From Bacteroidales bacterium (GTDB lineage: Bacteria; Bacteroidota; Bacteroidia; Bacteroidales; UBA932), in NCBI GenBank assembly GCA_016285455.1, contig JAEEQS010000009.1:1-64000 (forward strand): a stretch of DNA of 64,000 bases, given 5' to 3'. The notes beneath the pieces are model-generated. The model worked only from the letters and a program-made list of their open reading frames with translations. It was not told the origin of the DNA and searched no databases. Positions 1-9,906 of the stretch are shown here, piece after piece (position 1 is the first letter of the stretch; the number at the start of each line of letters is the position of its first letter). A program made the position numbers and the translations under genes.

Positions 1-5
1 GCCAT
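1..5 (-). CDS. rplV: 50S ribosomal protein L22, first bases only (partial)
   Basis: Only the start codon and two more bases are inside the window: ATG is the complement of positions 3-5. It overlaps the rpsS stop as TAATG. The identity is inferred from the universal gene order rpsS-rplV in the S10 operon, not from protein sequence. Confidence 0.5.
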
Positions 6-280
6 TACTTGTTCTCCTTGCGGTTACCTGAGTGGCCTTTGAATGTACGGGTAGGAGCAAACTCTCCGAGCTTGTGGCCTACCATATTCTCGGTTACGTA
101 AACGGGAATAAACTTGTTTCCGTTGTGAACAGCTACGGTGTGGCCTACAAAGTCAGGGGAAATAACGCTTGCCCTTGACCAAGTCTTCACAACGTCCTTC
201 TTGCCAGTCTCGTTCATAGCAAGAATCCTCTTTTCCAGAGCTGCCTCGATATACGGGCCTTTTTTAATTGAACGACTCAT
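5..280 (-). CDS. rpsS: 30S ribosomal protein S19
   Basis: Ninety-one residues, the normal length for S19, which sits in the head of the 30S subunit and forms a complex with S13. The start [12 protein letters not shown] and the motifs [32 protein letters not shown] are typical of the family. It follows rplB by 18 bp and its stop overlaps the next start codon, so it is co-transcribed and probably translationally coupled within the S10 operon. Confidence 0.98.
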   Translation of the reverse strand: MSRSIKKGPYIEAALEKRILAMNETGKKDVVKTWSRASVISPDFVGHTVAVHNGNKFIPVYVTENMVGHKLGEFAPTRTFKGHSGNRKENK

Positions 281-298
281 AATCTTAAATTTATTCCG

Positions 299-1123
299 TT
301 ACTTCTTTCTTCTTTCAATAATGAATTTCTTGGAAGACTTCCTAGGGTTCCTAGTCTTGTAACCCTTTGCAGGAAGACCCTTGCGGCTTCTTGGATGGCC
401 TCCTGAGGCGCGTCCTTCACCACCACCCATTGGATGGTCAACTGGGTTCATCACAACGCCTCTGTTGCGTGGCCTGATACCCATCCAGCGCTTTCTTCCA
501 GCCTTTCCGTGAGATTCAAGATTATGATCCGGATTGGAAACGATGCCCACGGTTGCGCGGCAGGTTGTCAGCACCATTCTGGTCTCGCCTGAAGGGAGCT
601 TCAGAACTGCGTGGCGGCCTTCCCTTGCAACAAGCTGAGCGTAGCATCCTGCGCTGCGTGCCATTGCGGCACCCTGTCCAGGGATGAGCTCAATGTTGTG
701 AACATTGGTTCCGAGAGGAATCTCGCCAAGAGGGAGAGTGTTACCAACCTCAGGAGCAACTCCGCTGCCGGAAGCTATAACCTGTCCGACCTGGATGCCC
801 TTAGGCGCGATAATGTAACGCTTTTCTCCGTCCTGATATACTACAAGTGCGATTCTTGCACTGCGGTTAGGATCGTATTCGATCGTCTTTACGGTAGCGG
901 TGTATTCATCTTTGTTCCTGAGGAAATCGATGATACGGTACATCTTCTTGTGTCCGCCGCCGATATAGCGCATGGTCATATGACCTTCGTTGTTTCTTCC
1001 TCCGCTGCTCTTGCGAGGTTCCAGAAGGCTCTTCTCAGGAACAGTGCAGGTAATATCATCGAATGCGCTGATTACTTTATTTCTCTGACCCGGTGTTACC
1101 GGTTTGAATTTACGTACTCCCAT
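299..1123 (-). CDS. rplB: 50S ribosomal protein L2
   Basis: A full-length L2 of 274 residues, a core 23S rRNA-binding protein needed for subunit association and near the peptidyl-transferase centre. It shows the RNA-binding central motif [17 protein letters not shown], which includes the conserved histidine, and the basic C-terminal tail ending [10 protein letters not shown]. It lies 2 bp after rplW and before rpsS in canonical S10-operon order. No anomaly is seen. Confidence 0.98.
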   Translation of the reverse strand: MGVRKFKPVTPGQRNKVISAFDDITCTVPEKSLLEPRKSSGGRNNEGHMTMRYIGGGHKKMYRIIDFLRNKDEYTATVKTIEYDPNRSARIALVVYQDGEKRYIIAPKGIQVGQVIASGSGVAPEVGNTLPLGEIPLGTNVHNIELIPGQGAAMARSAGCYAQLVAREGRHAVLKLPSGETRMVLTTCRATVGIVSNPDHNLESHGKAGRKRWMGIRPRNRGVVMNPVDHPMGGGEGRASGGHPRSRKGLPAKGYKTRNPRKSSKKFIIERRKK

Positions 1124-1125
1124 CT

Positions 1126-1416
1126 CTAAATGTTGCTATAGAAATCAATCTTGTCGTCACCGGCGAGGGTTATGTAAGCCTTCTTGAACCTGTTGGTGCG
1201 GCCCTTGAGCAGACCGGCCTTGGTATAGCGGCTCTTTGCCTTGCCATTGTAAGAAACTGTGTTGACATCCTTCACAGTCACATTGTACATCTCCTCTACA
1301 GCTTTGCGGATTTCAACCTTGTTTGCGCTGTAGTCAACGATGAATCCGTAGCGGTTTCTCTTGTCGCCCTCTGCGGTCATCTTCTCTGTTACTATCGGCT
1401 TTATCAAAATACCCAT
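1126..1416 (-). CDS. rplW: 50S ribosomal protein L23
   Basis: L23 binds domain III of 23S rRNA at the polypeptide exit and docks trigger factor and SRP. The ATG at 1416 gives [14 protein letters not shown], the normal family start (96 residues). A longer frame beginning with TTG nine bases upstream exists but is less likely. The motifs [16 protein letters not shown] and KKAYITL are typical. It starts 12 bp after the rplD stop within the operon. Confidence 0.96.
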   Translation of the reverse strand: MGILIKPIVTEKMTAEGDKRNRYGFIVDYSANKVEIRKAVEEMYNVTVKDVNTVSYNGKAKSRYTKAGLLKGRTNRFKKAYITLAGDDKIDFYSNI

Positions 1417-1428
1417 AATTCTCAAGTT

Positions 1429-2058
1429 TTAACGTTTGTACTCTACCTTAAGAGAATCCTGGGCGCCGTCCACGAACACTACGGAATATGCGCGCATAAT
1501 GTCGTAGGTGTTGAGATTGTTAGGAGTAGCAACCTTTACGTTCTCCAGATTGCGGGAAGACAAACTGATGTTCTCATTTCTCTCAGGAACCACGAAAAGA
1601 ACCATACGGTCGTTAACCTTGATGTTCTTGATGATGTTCATGAATTCCTTTGTCTTAGGAGCTTCCATAGTGAATGGCTCAACTACTGCGATTGCATTGT
1701 CCTTAGCCTTGTATGAGAGGGCTGAGAAACGTGCAAGCTGCTTTACCTTCTTGTTGAGCTTGAATTCATAGTCGCGAGGACGAGGACCGTGAGCCCTGCC
1801 GCCGCCAACGTAGATGTTAGCCTTGATGGAACCGTGGCGTGCGCCGCCGCTGCCCTTCTGGCGAATGATCTTCTTGGTTGAGTAGGCAACTTCGCTTCTG
1901 TCTTTGGTCTTGCTGGTTCCCTGTCTATGGGCTGCAAGATACTGCTTAACGTCCAGATAAATAGCGTGGTCGTTAGGCTCGATTCCGAATACTGCATCGT
2001 CCAGAACGGCTTTCTTTCCGGTCTGGGTGCCGTCGATCTTCAATACTGCAATTTCCAT
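1429..2058 (-). CDS. rplD: 50S ribosomal protein L4
   Basis: A 209-residue L4, normal length. It carries the long basic loop that lines the exit tunnel (RQKGSGGARHGSIKANIYVGGG lies around residues 70-92) and the C-terminal globular part ending in NTYDIMRAYSVVF. It is spaced 3 bp from rplC, so it is tightly coupled. In enterobacteria L4 autoregulates its operon; nothing in the sequence shows whether that holds here. Confidence 0.97.
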   Translation of the reverse strand: MEIAVLKIDGTQTGKKAVLDDAVFGIEPNDHAIYLDVKQYLAAHRQGTSKTKDRSEVAYSTKKIIRQKGSGGARHGSIKANIYVGGGRAHGPRPRDYEFKLNKKVKQLARFSALSYKAKDNAIAVVEPFTMEAPKTKEFMNIIKNIKVNDRMVLFVVPERNENISLSSRNLENVKVATPNNLNTYDIMRAYSVVFVDGAQDSLKVEYKR

Positions 2059-2061
2059 AAA

Positions 2062-2688
2062 CTATTCCTCCACAATTACGTATGAACCAGTGGCTCCTGG
2101 AATGGAACCCTTCACAAGAAGAAGATTGCTTTCAGGAATGACCTTGATAACCTTAAGATTCAGAATCTTTACTCTATCGCCGCCCATTCTTCCGGCAAGT
2201 CTCTTGCCCTTGAATACTCTTGAAGGCCAAGATGATGCACCCATAGAACCAGGAGCACGAAGCCTGTCGTCCTGGCCGTGGGTCTGACCACCTACGCCGC
2301 CGAATCCGTGGCGCTTAACAACGCCCTGGAAGCCTTTACCTTTAGAAATACCGGTAACGTCAACCCAAGTGTCTTCGTTTTTGAAAACGTCTGAAACACT
2401 GAGAGAATCACCCAGCTTGAGCTCGCCTTCGAAATCGTTCTTGAATTCAACGAGCTTGCGCTTAGGAGTGGTGTTTGCCTTTTTGAAATGTCCCATCAGA
2501 GACGCGCTGGTGTGTTTCTCTTTCTGTTCGTCATAGGCAAGTTGTACAGCGGCATAACCATCTTTTTCTTCTGTACGAATCTGCGTAACAACACACGGAC
2601 CAGCCTCAATTACGGTGCAAGGGATGTTCTTGCCATCAGCACCGAATACGGAAGTCATTCCGATTTTTTTGCCGATTAATCCTGGCAT
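2062..2688 (-). CDS. rplC: 50S ribosomal protein L3
   Basis: A 208-residue L3, an early 23S rRNA assembly protein. The motifs [13 protein letters not shown] at the start and [16 protein letters not shown] with [13 protein letters not shown] in the tip loop are diagnostic. It is the first gene of the operon in this window: a promoter at 2818-2848 lies upstream and an unrelated LRR lipoprotein gene follows. The usual neighbour rpsJ (S10) is not present here, so the str/S10 supercluster is broken at this point. Confidence 0.97.
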   Translation of the reverse strand: MPGLIGKKIGMTSVFGADGKNIPCTVIEAGPCVVTQIRTEEKDGYAAVQLAYDEQKEKHTSASLMGHFKKANTTPKRKLVEFKNDFEGELKLGDSLSVSDVFKNEDTWVDVTGISKGKGFQGVVKRHGFGGVGGQTHGQDDRLRAPGSMGASSWPSRVFKGKRLAGRMGGDRVKILNLKVIKVIPESNLLLVKGSIPGATGSYVIVEE

Positions 2689-2817
2689 TTTACTGTGTAT
2701 GTTTTAATTAAACATCAGCTGCATAGCCATTTGCGGAGGCACTGCTTTTTCCTCAGCGATGAGAGAATCTGCGTTGCGCGCACCTGGATACAGCTCCCTG
2801 CATTTTTTGCGGGGGTG

Positions 2818-2848
2818 CAAAGATATAAACATTTTTTGAACACGCAAA
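2818..2848 (-). promoter_or_regulatory. Promoter of the ribosomal protein operon
   Basis: Read on the minus strand, TTTG (2848-2845) and TATCTTTG (2825-2818) are separated by exactly 19 bp. This matches the Bacteroidota primary sigma consensus TTTG-N19-TAnnTTTG. It predicts a leader of roughly 120 nt before rplC. The leader contains one copy of the dispersed 9-mer at 2752-2760. Confidence 0.75.
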
Positions 2849-2878
2849 CAAAAAATGCTTTTTCCACCACCTGCCAAC

Positions 2879-2910
2879 AAAAAACTCCTGCCGGGATTGT
2901 CTGGCAGGAG
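2879..2910 (-). terminator. Intrinsic terminator after the LRR lipoprotein gene
   Basis: CTCCTGCC (2885-2892) and GGCAGGAG (2903-2910) form an 8-bp GC-rich stem with a 10-nt loop. On the minus strand it is followed by six T residues (2884-2879). It sits about 30 bp past the stop of the LRR gene and upstream of the ribosomal promoter, so it separates the two units. Confidence 0.8.
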
Positions 2911-2940
2911 CTTTTAATATAATGTGGAGTAATGTCGCGA

Positions 2941-5430
2941 TTAATAGTTATTGCTAAATGTCGTATGATACCTCTCATACATTTGAGCTTCTGTCATCAC
3001 ACCTTCGGTGTCATACAATTTCAGGGTTCCGTTGCCGATATTGTCTGACTGAGCTAGTGTGAGAACTACCTGATGGAGGCTGTAGCCTTCACTCTGAGGC
3101 CAGGCCTTCAATGCGTTGAGAAGCGAGCAGTAGTGAATGTCCAGCGTGGAGATACTGCACTCCCTGCAGTCCAATTCCTTCAGTCTGGCCAGGCCGGAAA
3201 GGTCAAGAGAGGTCAGGCCGCTGTTCTTTGAGCAGTTGATGAATACCAGTTCAGGCAGGCCGCTGACATTGATTGAGGAAATCCCGGCTTTCTCGCACTT
3301 CAAAGACTTGAGGCCTCCGTTGCAGGACATATCGAGAGCATTGTTATAGTTGGTAAAGGAAATATTCAGGTCCTCCAGCGCAGGGAAGACATTGAAATCT
3401 CCGGCAGGCCAGGAGATAATCTCCGTGCCGTAAAGATTCAGAGTTTTCAGTTCATCGCATCCTGTCCAGGCAACAGAATTGCTGATTTTACAGTTCTTGA
3501 CAGTAAGAGATTCCAACTTCTTACAGTCGGCACAATTGAAATTATTAAGAAGTGAAAGCCTTTCAATATCCAGAGACGTAACGCCGGAATTGGCGCACTC
3601 GAAATCTTCGATTGGTGCTCTCTCAGCCACCGTGATTCCGGTCAATAACTGATTGTTGCCCGCATCTAGTTTCTTCAGATGTCCCTTGTCGCTCAAATCA
3701 AGTATTCCTTCATAATTGCTGCCGTAAAGATCAACCTCCTCAATGTAAGAGAAACCAGCAAAGTCCTCTGCGGGCCAGGTTGCCAGTTCGGCGTTGCGGA
3801 ACAGGAATTGCTTTATGGCAGGGCAATTGGCCCAGGTTATCGAATTGGAAACTTTAGACTGTCTGAGGTCCAGTTCTTCAAGTTCTGAACAATTTGAGCA
3901 GTTCACGTATGAAAGATATGGCTGATAGGACAGGTTCAGCTTAGTTAACTCGGTGTTGGCGCATTCAAAACGCTCAAGAGCGAGAGTGTTTTCAATATCA
4001 AGCGTGGTGAAGCTGGTGCACTGGCTGAGGTTGATTTTCTTTAGAAGGGTGTTGTTGGTGGCGTTCAGATATTCCAGTTTAGAAAGACCGTAAGCGTCTA
4101 TCTCAGACAGTTTGGTGTAGCAGCTTTCAAGCCCTTCCAATTGGGTGAGCCCTTCTATATTGAGACTTGAAATATCGTTGTAATTCACGACAAGCAGCTT
4201 TAGGGCTGTATTCTGTCTAAGGTCAAGACTGGCAAGAGGGCCTTGAACGGAAGTAGAGCCGGAAACATTCAGAATCTGCAGGTTCTTGAACTCTTCTATT
4301 CCCTTCAGCGATGAGGCATAAATGAGGTCGTATCTATCACTTCCAGAATAATAATACGTGTACTCGTGAGTCGGAGATGCATTGAAGCAATTCATTACGG
4401 TAACGGCCAGAGCCTCGTCTTCGCTTATTTTGCCATCTCCGTCTGTATCAAAGTTCGCCAAGCAGTATGCCTTGAAGGTATCGTCTTCGAATTCAACATA
4501 CTTAAGAGGCTCCAGAGCAACGCTCAAAGCAGCCATACTGCGCCTGACATTGCGGGTTATGGCAACATTGCTGGATGTGCTTTTTACGAATTTGCCAGCA
4601 ACTCCTCCAGAGGTGCCCCTAACGGTAATCTTGAAACCGTTTGTGAAAGTAACAGGAGGAATTACAAAGTTGAATTCAGTGGCTTCTGCGGCTGTTGTTC
4701 CCAATGTAACCGGATTCGGGCAGTTTATCGTTATAGAAGAGGTTCCAGATGTCATTATTTCAACAACAGGCGCAGAACCAGTCACCAATGTTTCTGCAGA
4801 AATAGAAGCAGGGCCGGCAATCAATTCATTGTTATTGCCTTCTATGGTAATGCTTTTGACTGTAACGTCATCTCCATAAAGCTTGAGCCTGAGGTAACCG
4901 CAAACATTCTTGAATTCAAAGTTTGAATCTTCATTTGTTATAGCCCCCCTGACAGCAAGCATATAGTTGGCGCCTGGGCCAAATGAATTCTCACAGTAAG
5001 TTTGAGTGGCCGGAAGTGTCAAGAAAATATCTGCACCGGATTTGTCAACCTCGTTATCTTCTGAATATGGATAGATAGCAAACACCTTGTCAAACTGCTG
5101 ACTTCCCTGGTCTTCTCCTACTTTTTGGAAAATGCCTTCTGAAGTGCCTGGCGTGCCTACGAACTTATACTCTATGTTATACATGTTTTGGTTAAACAAA
5201 GAGATTCTGTCATTTGCGTTCCAGAGAACTTTGAGATTATCTCCCCAGTAGGTTTTGGTTCCTGTCTGTGTATTGGTCTCCGTCTTGGCATAGATAATTG
5301 ATGGAGCCTCATGTTTGTTCAAAGCTGTTTCCTCAGGTACATTCTGGTCTTCTTTGTTGCAAGAAGCAAAGCAGACAGCCGCAAAGGCAAGCAATAATAA
5401 ATATCTTTTCATGGCTGATTGTTTTTTCAT
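2941..5430 (-). CDS. Surface lipoprotein: fimbrillin-like domain, EF-hand, leucine-rich repeats
   Basis: A protein of 829 residues. The N-terminus has a lipoprotein signal with the Cys in CFASCNKED. Residues about 40-300 resemble Mfa-like fimbrillin domains (VLWNANDRISLFN, VFAIYPYSED). Next comes one EF-hand/dockerin-type loop, DTDGDGKISEDEA, near residue 330, which should bind calcium. From about 370 to 800 there are irregular leucine-rich repeats of the LxxLDLxxN/CxxL kind. The start at 5430 directly abuts the stop of the upstream small gene (TAA-ATG); an internal start at 5412 (MKRYLLLLAF) is the alternative. It is probably an exposed adhesin or binding protein; the ligand is unknown. A terminator follows. 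Confidence 0.75.
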   Translation of the reverse strand: MKKQSAMKRYLLLLAFAAVCFASCNKEDQNVPEETALNKHEAPSIIYAKTETNTQTGTKTYWGDNLKVLWNANDRISLFNQNMYNIEYKFVGTPGTSEGIFQKVGEDQGSQQFDKVFAIYPYSEDNEVDKSGADIFLTLPATQTYCENSFGPGANYMLAVRGAITNEDSNFEFKNVCGYLRLKLYGDDVTVKSITIEGNNNELIAGPASISAETLVTGSAPVVEIMTSGTSSITINCPNPVTLGTTAAEATEFNFVIPPVTFTNGFKITVRGTSGGVAGKFVKSTSSNVAITRNVRRSMAALSVALEPLKYVEFEDDTFKAYCLANFDTDGDGKISEDEALAVTVMNCFNASPTHEYTYYYSGSDRYDLIYASSLKGIEEFKNLQILNVSGSTSVQGPLASLDLRQNTALKLLVVNYNDISSLNIEGLTQLEGLESCYTKLSEIDAYGLSKLEYLNATNNTLLKKINLSQCTSFTTLDIENTLALERFECANTELTKLNLSYQPYLSYVNCSNCSELEELDLRQSKVSNSITWANCPAIKQFLFRNAELATWPAEDFAGFSYIEEVDLYGSNYEGILDLSDKGHLKKLDAGNNQLLTGITVAERAPIEDFECANSGVTSLDIERLSLLNNFNCADCKKLESLTVKNCKISNSVAWTGCDELKTLNLYGTEIISWPAGDFNVFPALEDLNISFTNYNNALDMSCNGGLKSLKCEKAGISSINVSGLPELVFINCSKNSGLTSLDLSGLARLKELDCRECSISTLDIHYCSLLNALKAWPQSEGYSLHQVVLTLAQSDNIGNGTLKLYDTEGVMTEAQMYERYHTTFSNNY

Positions 5431-5556
5431 TTACCAAGGAATTTCTGTAGGATCATCTTCTGGTGTTTCTGTCGGGGATTGGCAAACCAACCCTTGTACC
5501 TCCACTATCCATACTTTAGAGTGAGGAGATTCGTAATTTTTTTTCTGTGATTCCAT
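5431..5556 (-). CDS. Small protein, 41 residues, upstream of LRR lipoprotein
   Basis: An ATG at 5556 opens a 41-codon frame that starts MESQKKNYESPHSKVWIVEV and ends in PTETPEDDPTEIPW. Its TAA is immediately followed by the ATG of the LRR lipoprotein, so the two are likely translationally coupled. From memory, Bacteroidales genomes hold many short proteins with this Y-x-x-P ... VEVQG-x-x-C-x-S pattern next to surface lipoprotein genes, without a known function. No signal peptide or membrane segment is visible. Coding is supported by the coupling and the pattern only. Confidence 0.55.
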   Translation of the reverse strand: MESQKKNYESPHSKVWIVEVQGLVCQSPTETPEDDPTEIPW

Positions 5557-5688
5557 AGATATGCGCATTATCAATATTTGCTTACAAATTTCTGTAAATA
5601 TAGTCAATTTTGGTTCGTTATTTTTCAGTATTTAGAGAGGGCTGACAAGGTAAAAATGCACGATTTTTCACTTTTATGGCAGATGCGT

Positions 5689-5696
5689 TAACTTTG
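5689..5696 (+). promoter_or_regulatory. Probable -7 box (TAACTTTG) for the LuxR-type regulator
   Basis: TAACTTTG matches TAnnTTTG and lies 21 bp before the ATG at 5718. No clear TTTG is found at the -33 position, only a T-rich run at 5664-5668. Confidence 0.45.
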
Positions 5697-5717
5697 CAAG
5701 ACTAAATGGAGTTTTAA

Positions 5718-7181
5718 ATGACGAGTTTCAGATTCTATATATTTTTTGTGTTTGCGGCGGCATTTATAGCTGCATGCACCCATCGCGGAGAAGAAAAAAC
5801 AGGCTCAGAAGCCCATATAACGCAGCTGATCTCGGAAGCCTCGGCTGAAGTGGAAAGCCAAAGGTTTGACTCAGCGATGGTAAAAGCGATTCAGGCACTG
5901 GATCTGGCGGAAAAGAAAGGACTGCCTCTCCAGAAAGTGAAGGCTCTGGAGTGCATCGTAGGCATCGACATTATGACCAGCCGCGACTCCGCTGCTTGGG
6001 AAAAAGCCCTTCAGGCTGAGGAAATAGCCCGCAAAGAAGGCTTCAAAGATGATCTTTCCGGCATTTTGATTTCAAAGGCAAAACTGTGCTCATACGCTGA
6101 AATCTCTCCTGAGACTAGCAGAAACGATGAAGGTCTGGAATATGCCCAGGAAGCTCTCACCCTTGCAGAAGAGGCTCAAAGCATGGAAAAACAGGCAGAG
6201 GCCTGCTATGTCATAGGATCGCTTTACATCAACAAGAACCGTTGGAACGACCAGATAGATACGGCCATCTACAATACGGCTGGGCGATATCTGGCCAAAG
6301 GACAGGCTATAGCAGATACCTATGATATACCTAGGCTGAAACGCAACGGCATAATGTTCCGTTCCCGCTGGTTCCAGCAGGGAGACCGCAACGCTGAGGC
6401 CGTACAGTACTTCTCCCAGGTGCTCACAACCCTGAAAGACTCCGACCATCTGACCGCCTCCAGCCTCTACGACCGCCTGGTAAGGCTCTATACACGCTTG
6501 GGAGAAAATGAAAAGGCCCTGGAGTGCCACGATATGTACGTAAGGCACCAGCAACAGTATTTAGCTCAGAAAAACGATGAAATCCTCCAGGAAATGGAGA
6601 CCAAGTTCGAGGTGGAGAAGAAAGAGAAGGCCCTGGTAATTGGCCGTTACCGTACTGCTCTGCTCGTTCTGGCTATAATTCTCGCTCTGGCAGCTCTGGC
6701 GGCCGCATTCCGCAAGATTAGGGCTGTCCGCCATCGCAACGCAGAGCTAGCAAAGAGCAACAGCATAAAAGAACAGATTATCTCCTTCCTGTCTAATTCA
6801 CTCAGAGATCCGGAAAGCAAATACACTTCCGCCTTTGAAGCCCTCGCCGCCGAAGCTCCGGCTTTGACAGAAGAGCAGATAAGGGAAAGGTGCTGCCAAA
6901 TAACAAAGGAAAGCCATTCGCTCAGCGATGATGTTGGCAAATATCTTTCAGACCTTCTGGCTGAAAAGCGGAACAAAATCGCCGAGATGGGACTGTCTCA
7001 AAGAGAAATTGAAATCATACAGCTCTCCGCCCAGGGGCTCAAGGCTTCTGAAATTGCAGAAAAGCTATTCCTTAGCGTACATACGGTGAACACCCATCGC
7101 CAGAGGATCTACTCTAAAATGGAAGTGCGGAACATATCTGATATGCTCCGCAAATCCAAACTCCTGGGTATTATCCAGTAG
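5718..7181 (+). CDS. TPR-TM-LuxR membrane-anchored transcriptional regulator
   Basis: A protein of 487 residues with a four-part architecture common in Bacteroidota. A lipoprotein-like signal (AAAFIAACTHRG) leads. TPR-like helical repeats cover about residues 30-290. A transmembrane helix lies near 310-335 (TALLVLAIILALAALAAAF). A cytoplasmic LuxR/GerE helix-turn-helix forms the last 60 residues (LSQREIEIIQLSAQGLKASE, then HTVNTHRQRIYSKM). The family is thought to sense an envelope signal through the TPRs and bind DNA from the membrane; its targets here are unknown. It is a single gene with a TAACTTTG box upstream. One exact copy of the dispersed 9-mer lies inside (6921-6929). Confidence 0.8.
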   Translation: MTSFRFYIFFVFAAAFIAACTHRGEEKTGSEAHITQLISEASAEVESQRFDSAMVKAIQALDLAEKKGLPLQKVKALECIVGIDIMTSRDSAAWEKALQAEEIARKEGFKDDLSGILISKAKLCSYAEISPETSRNDEGLEYAQEALTLAEEAQSMEKQAEACYVIGSLYINKNRWNDQIDTAIYNTAGRYLAKGQAIADTYDIPRLKRNGIMFRSRWFQQGDRNAEAVQYFSQVLTTLKDSDHLTASSLYDRLVRLYTRLGENEKALECHDMYVRHQQQYLAQKNDEILQEMETKFEVEKKEKALVIGRYRTALLVLAIILALAALAAAFRKIRAVRHRNAELAKSNSIKEQIISFLSNSLRDPESKYTSAFEALAAEAPALTEEQIRERCCQITKESHSLSDDVGKYLSDLLAEKRNKIAEMGLSQREIEIIQLSAQGLKASEIAEKLFLSVHTVNTHRQRIYSKMEVRNISDMLRKSKLLGIIQ

Positions 7182-7213
7182 GAGTCAGTAATCTCTTCAA
7201 TAATCGCTGAGGA

Positions 7214-7921
7214 TTACTTCAGATAGTAGGTAACGGATGTAACAACCCTTACCTTCTTGATGTAATCTGTTGTCTCGTCAAGATCCTCGATGGAGAACTG
7301 GCCCTGGCTGGCAGTCTTGATTTTTCCGAGGCTGCTGCCGCAGTTGTCGGCGAACTGCTGGGCGGCTTCCCTTGCTTTCGCAGTAGCTTCCTTGATCATT
7401 TCCGGCTTCAGGTCGTTAAGGCCGGTGAAATCGTAAGAAGCCCAGTCGCTGATGATAATGTCCTTCTTCAGCATCTCGGATGTCAGAGTTTTTACCAGAT
7501 TCCTGATAGCATCTACCTTTTTGGTGGAAATGGTCATGGACTGGTTAATCTGCCACTTGTAGGCAGGCTTGTTGTTGGAATACCTGTACTGGTCCTCGAG
7601 ATTGCTTACAGATGGTGAAGCCTCAAAGATTTCATCGTCCGTGATACCTGCCTGCTTGATGAAGTCCTTTACGGTCTTGGCGTTGGCGTCAACAGAAGAA
7701 TAGAGAGAGGACAGGTCGTTGCCCTGCCTTCCGAAAGAAACTCTCCAGATAGCCTTGTCGGCCGGAACCTGCTGCTCTGAAAGTCCCTTTACGGTAACCA
7801 CGTTGTCCATAGATTTGAACTTTACGATTCCGCTCCTAAGGCAAAGGCCCAGAGCCAGAAGTCCTACGGCAATAAGCGCAGCCGCAAGAACCTTGTTTCC
7901 TTTTTTCTGATTTTCGGTCAT
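7214..7921 (-). CDS. SIMPL (DUF541, YggE-like) domain protein
   Basis: A protein of 235 residues with an N-terminal membrane anchor (LAAALIAVGLLALGLCL) and a periplasmic SIMPL domain: VTVKGLSEQQVPADKAIW near residue 42 and a C-terminal VTSVTYYLK strand. YggE-type proteins are linked to oxidative-stress tolerance, with the mechanism unresolved. It converges on the LuxR-type gene with only 32 bp between. That gap holds an imperfect hairpin (7187-7218) with a 9-mer copy in its loop. Confidence 0.8.
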   Translation of the reverse strand: MTENQKKGNKVLAAALIAVGLLALGLCLRSGIVKFKSMDNVVTVKGLSEQQVPADKAIWRVSFGRQGNDLSSLYSSVDANAKTVKDFIKQAGITDDEIFEASPSVSNLEDQYRYSNNKPAYKWQINQSMTISTKKVDAIRNLVKTLTSEMLKKDIIISDWASYDFTGLNDLKPEMIKEATAKAREAAQQFADNCGSSLGKIKTASQGQFSIEDLDETTDYIKKVRVVTSVTYYLK

Positions 7922-7991
7922 AGCTTATAAGTATTACGATAATGATTTCCGTTTCTGATGTAAAGATATGCAAAAAGAGTGCAGTTTTTGC

Positions 7992-7999
7992 TAAATTTG
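7992..7999 (+). promoter_or_regulatory. Probable -7 box (TAAATTTG) for eno
   Basis: TAAATTTG matches the Bacteroidota -7 consensus and lies 73 bp upstream of the enolase ATG. No good -33 TTTG is seen at 19-21 bp. Confidence 0.45.
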
Positions 8000-8060
8000 C
8001 GGCGGTTTCGGAGATTTTTTTTGTCCCCGCAATTGCGACAATTTGAAATAAACCATTTAA

Positions 8061-9380
<1,320 letters not shown>

Positions 9381-9401
9381 ATCTTCCTCAGCGATTAGAT
9401 T

Positions 9402-9869
9402 ATGGACAAGAAAGATTTGATGAGAAGAGCAATCCAGCTCTCAGACGAGAGCGTGGAGAAGGGCGGCGGACCATTTGGAGCCGTGATTGCCCGTAATGGA
9501 GAAATCGTTGCGGAAGGAAGCAACAGCGTAACGCTCAACTGCGATCCTACGGCTCACGCGGAAGTTACAGCTATCCGCAACGCCACAAAGAAACTTGGAA
9601 CTTTTGACCTTTCCGGATGCGAGATTTTCACATCCTGCGAGCCTTGCCCTATGTGCCTTGGTGCAATTTACTGGGCTCATCTGGACAAAATCTACTATGC
9701 AAACAACCGGAAAGATGCCGCAAAAATCGGGTTTGATGACGACTTCATCTACCAGGAGATAGAACTCAAGCCTGTAGACCGGCAGAAAAAATCTGAGAAA
9801 CTTCTAAGGAAAGAAGCCCTGGAGGTTTTCAAGAAGTGGCAGGCCAAAGAAGACAAAACGGAGTACTGA
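9402..9869 (+). CDS. Nucleoside/guanine deaminase (CDA fold)
   Basis: A protein of 155 residues with the zinc-binding cytidine-deaminase-fold signature: HAE (TAHAEVTAIRNA) and PCxxC (EPCPMCLGAIYWA). The FDLSGCEIFTSCEPCPMC stretch and the C-terminal region resemble GuaD-type guanine deaminases, which convert guanine to xanthine, more than TadA. A tRNA-adenosine deaminase role is the main alternative. It lies 21 bp downstream of eno and ends inside a strong terminator hairpin. Confidence 0.8.
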   Translation: MDKKDLMRRAIQLSDESVEKGGGPFGAVIARNGEIVAEGSNSVTLNCDPTAHAEVTAIRNATKKLGTFDLSGCEIFTSCEPCPMCLGAIYWAHLDKIYYANNRKDAAKIGFDDDFIYQEIELKPVDRQKKSEKLLRKEALEVFKKWQAKEDKTEY

Positions 9870-9890
9870 TTCAGCACTCCGTTTTTCTTT
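9855..9890 (+). terminator. Bidirectional intrinsic terminator between deaminase and cysS
   Basis: AAAACGGAGT (9855-9864) pairs with ACTCCGTTTT (9876-9885), with the deaminase stop codon in the loop. It is followed by TTTTTCTTTT on the plus strand. The A-rich left flank gives T residues on the minus strand, so it can also end cysS transcripts. Confidence 0.85.
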
Positions 9891-9906
9891 TGTGATTGTT
9901 TCAATC

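Noticed and set aside
4366-4926. Long plus-strand open frame inside the LRR lipoprotein gene
   Set aside because: Antisense to a gene with clear domains; no start context or recognisable protein.
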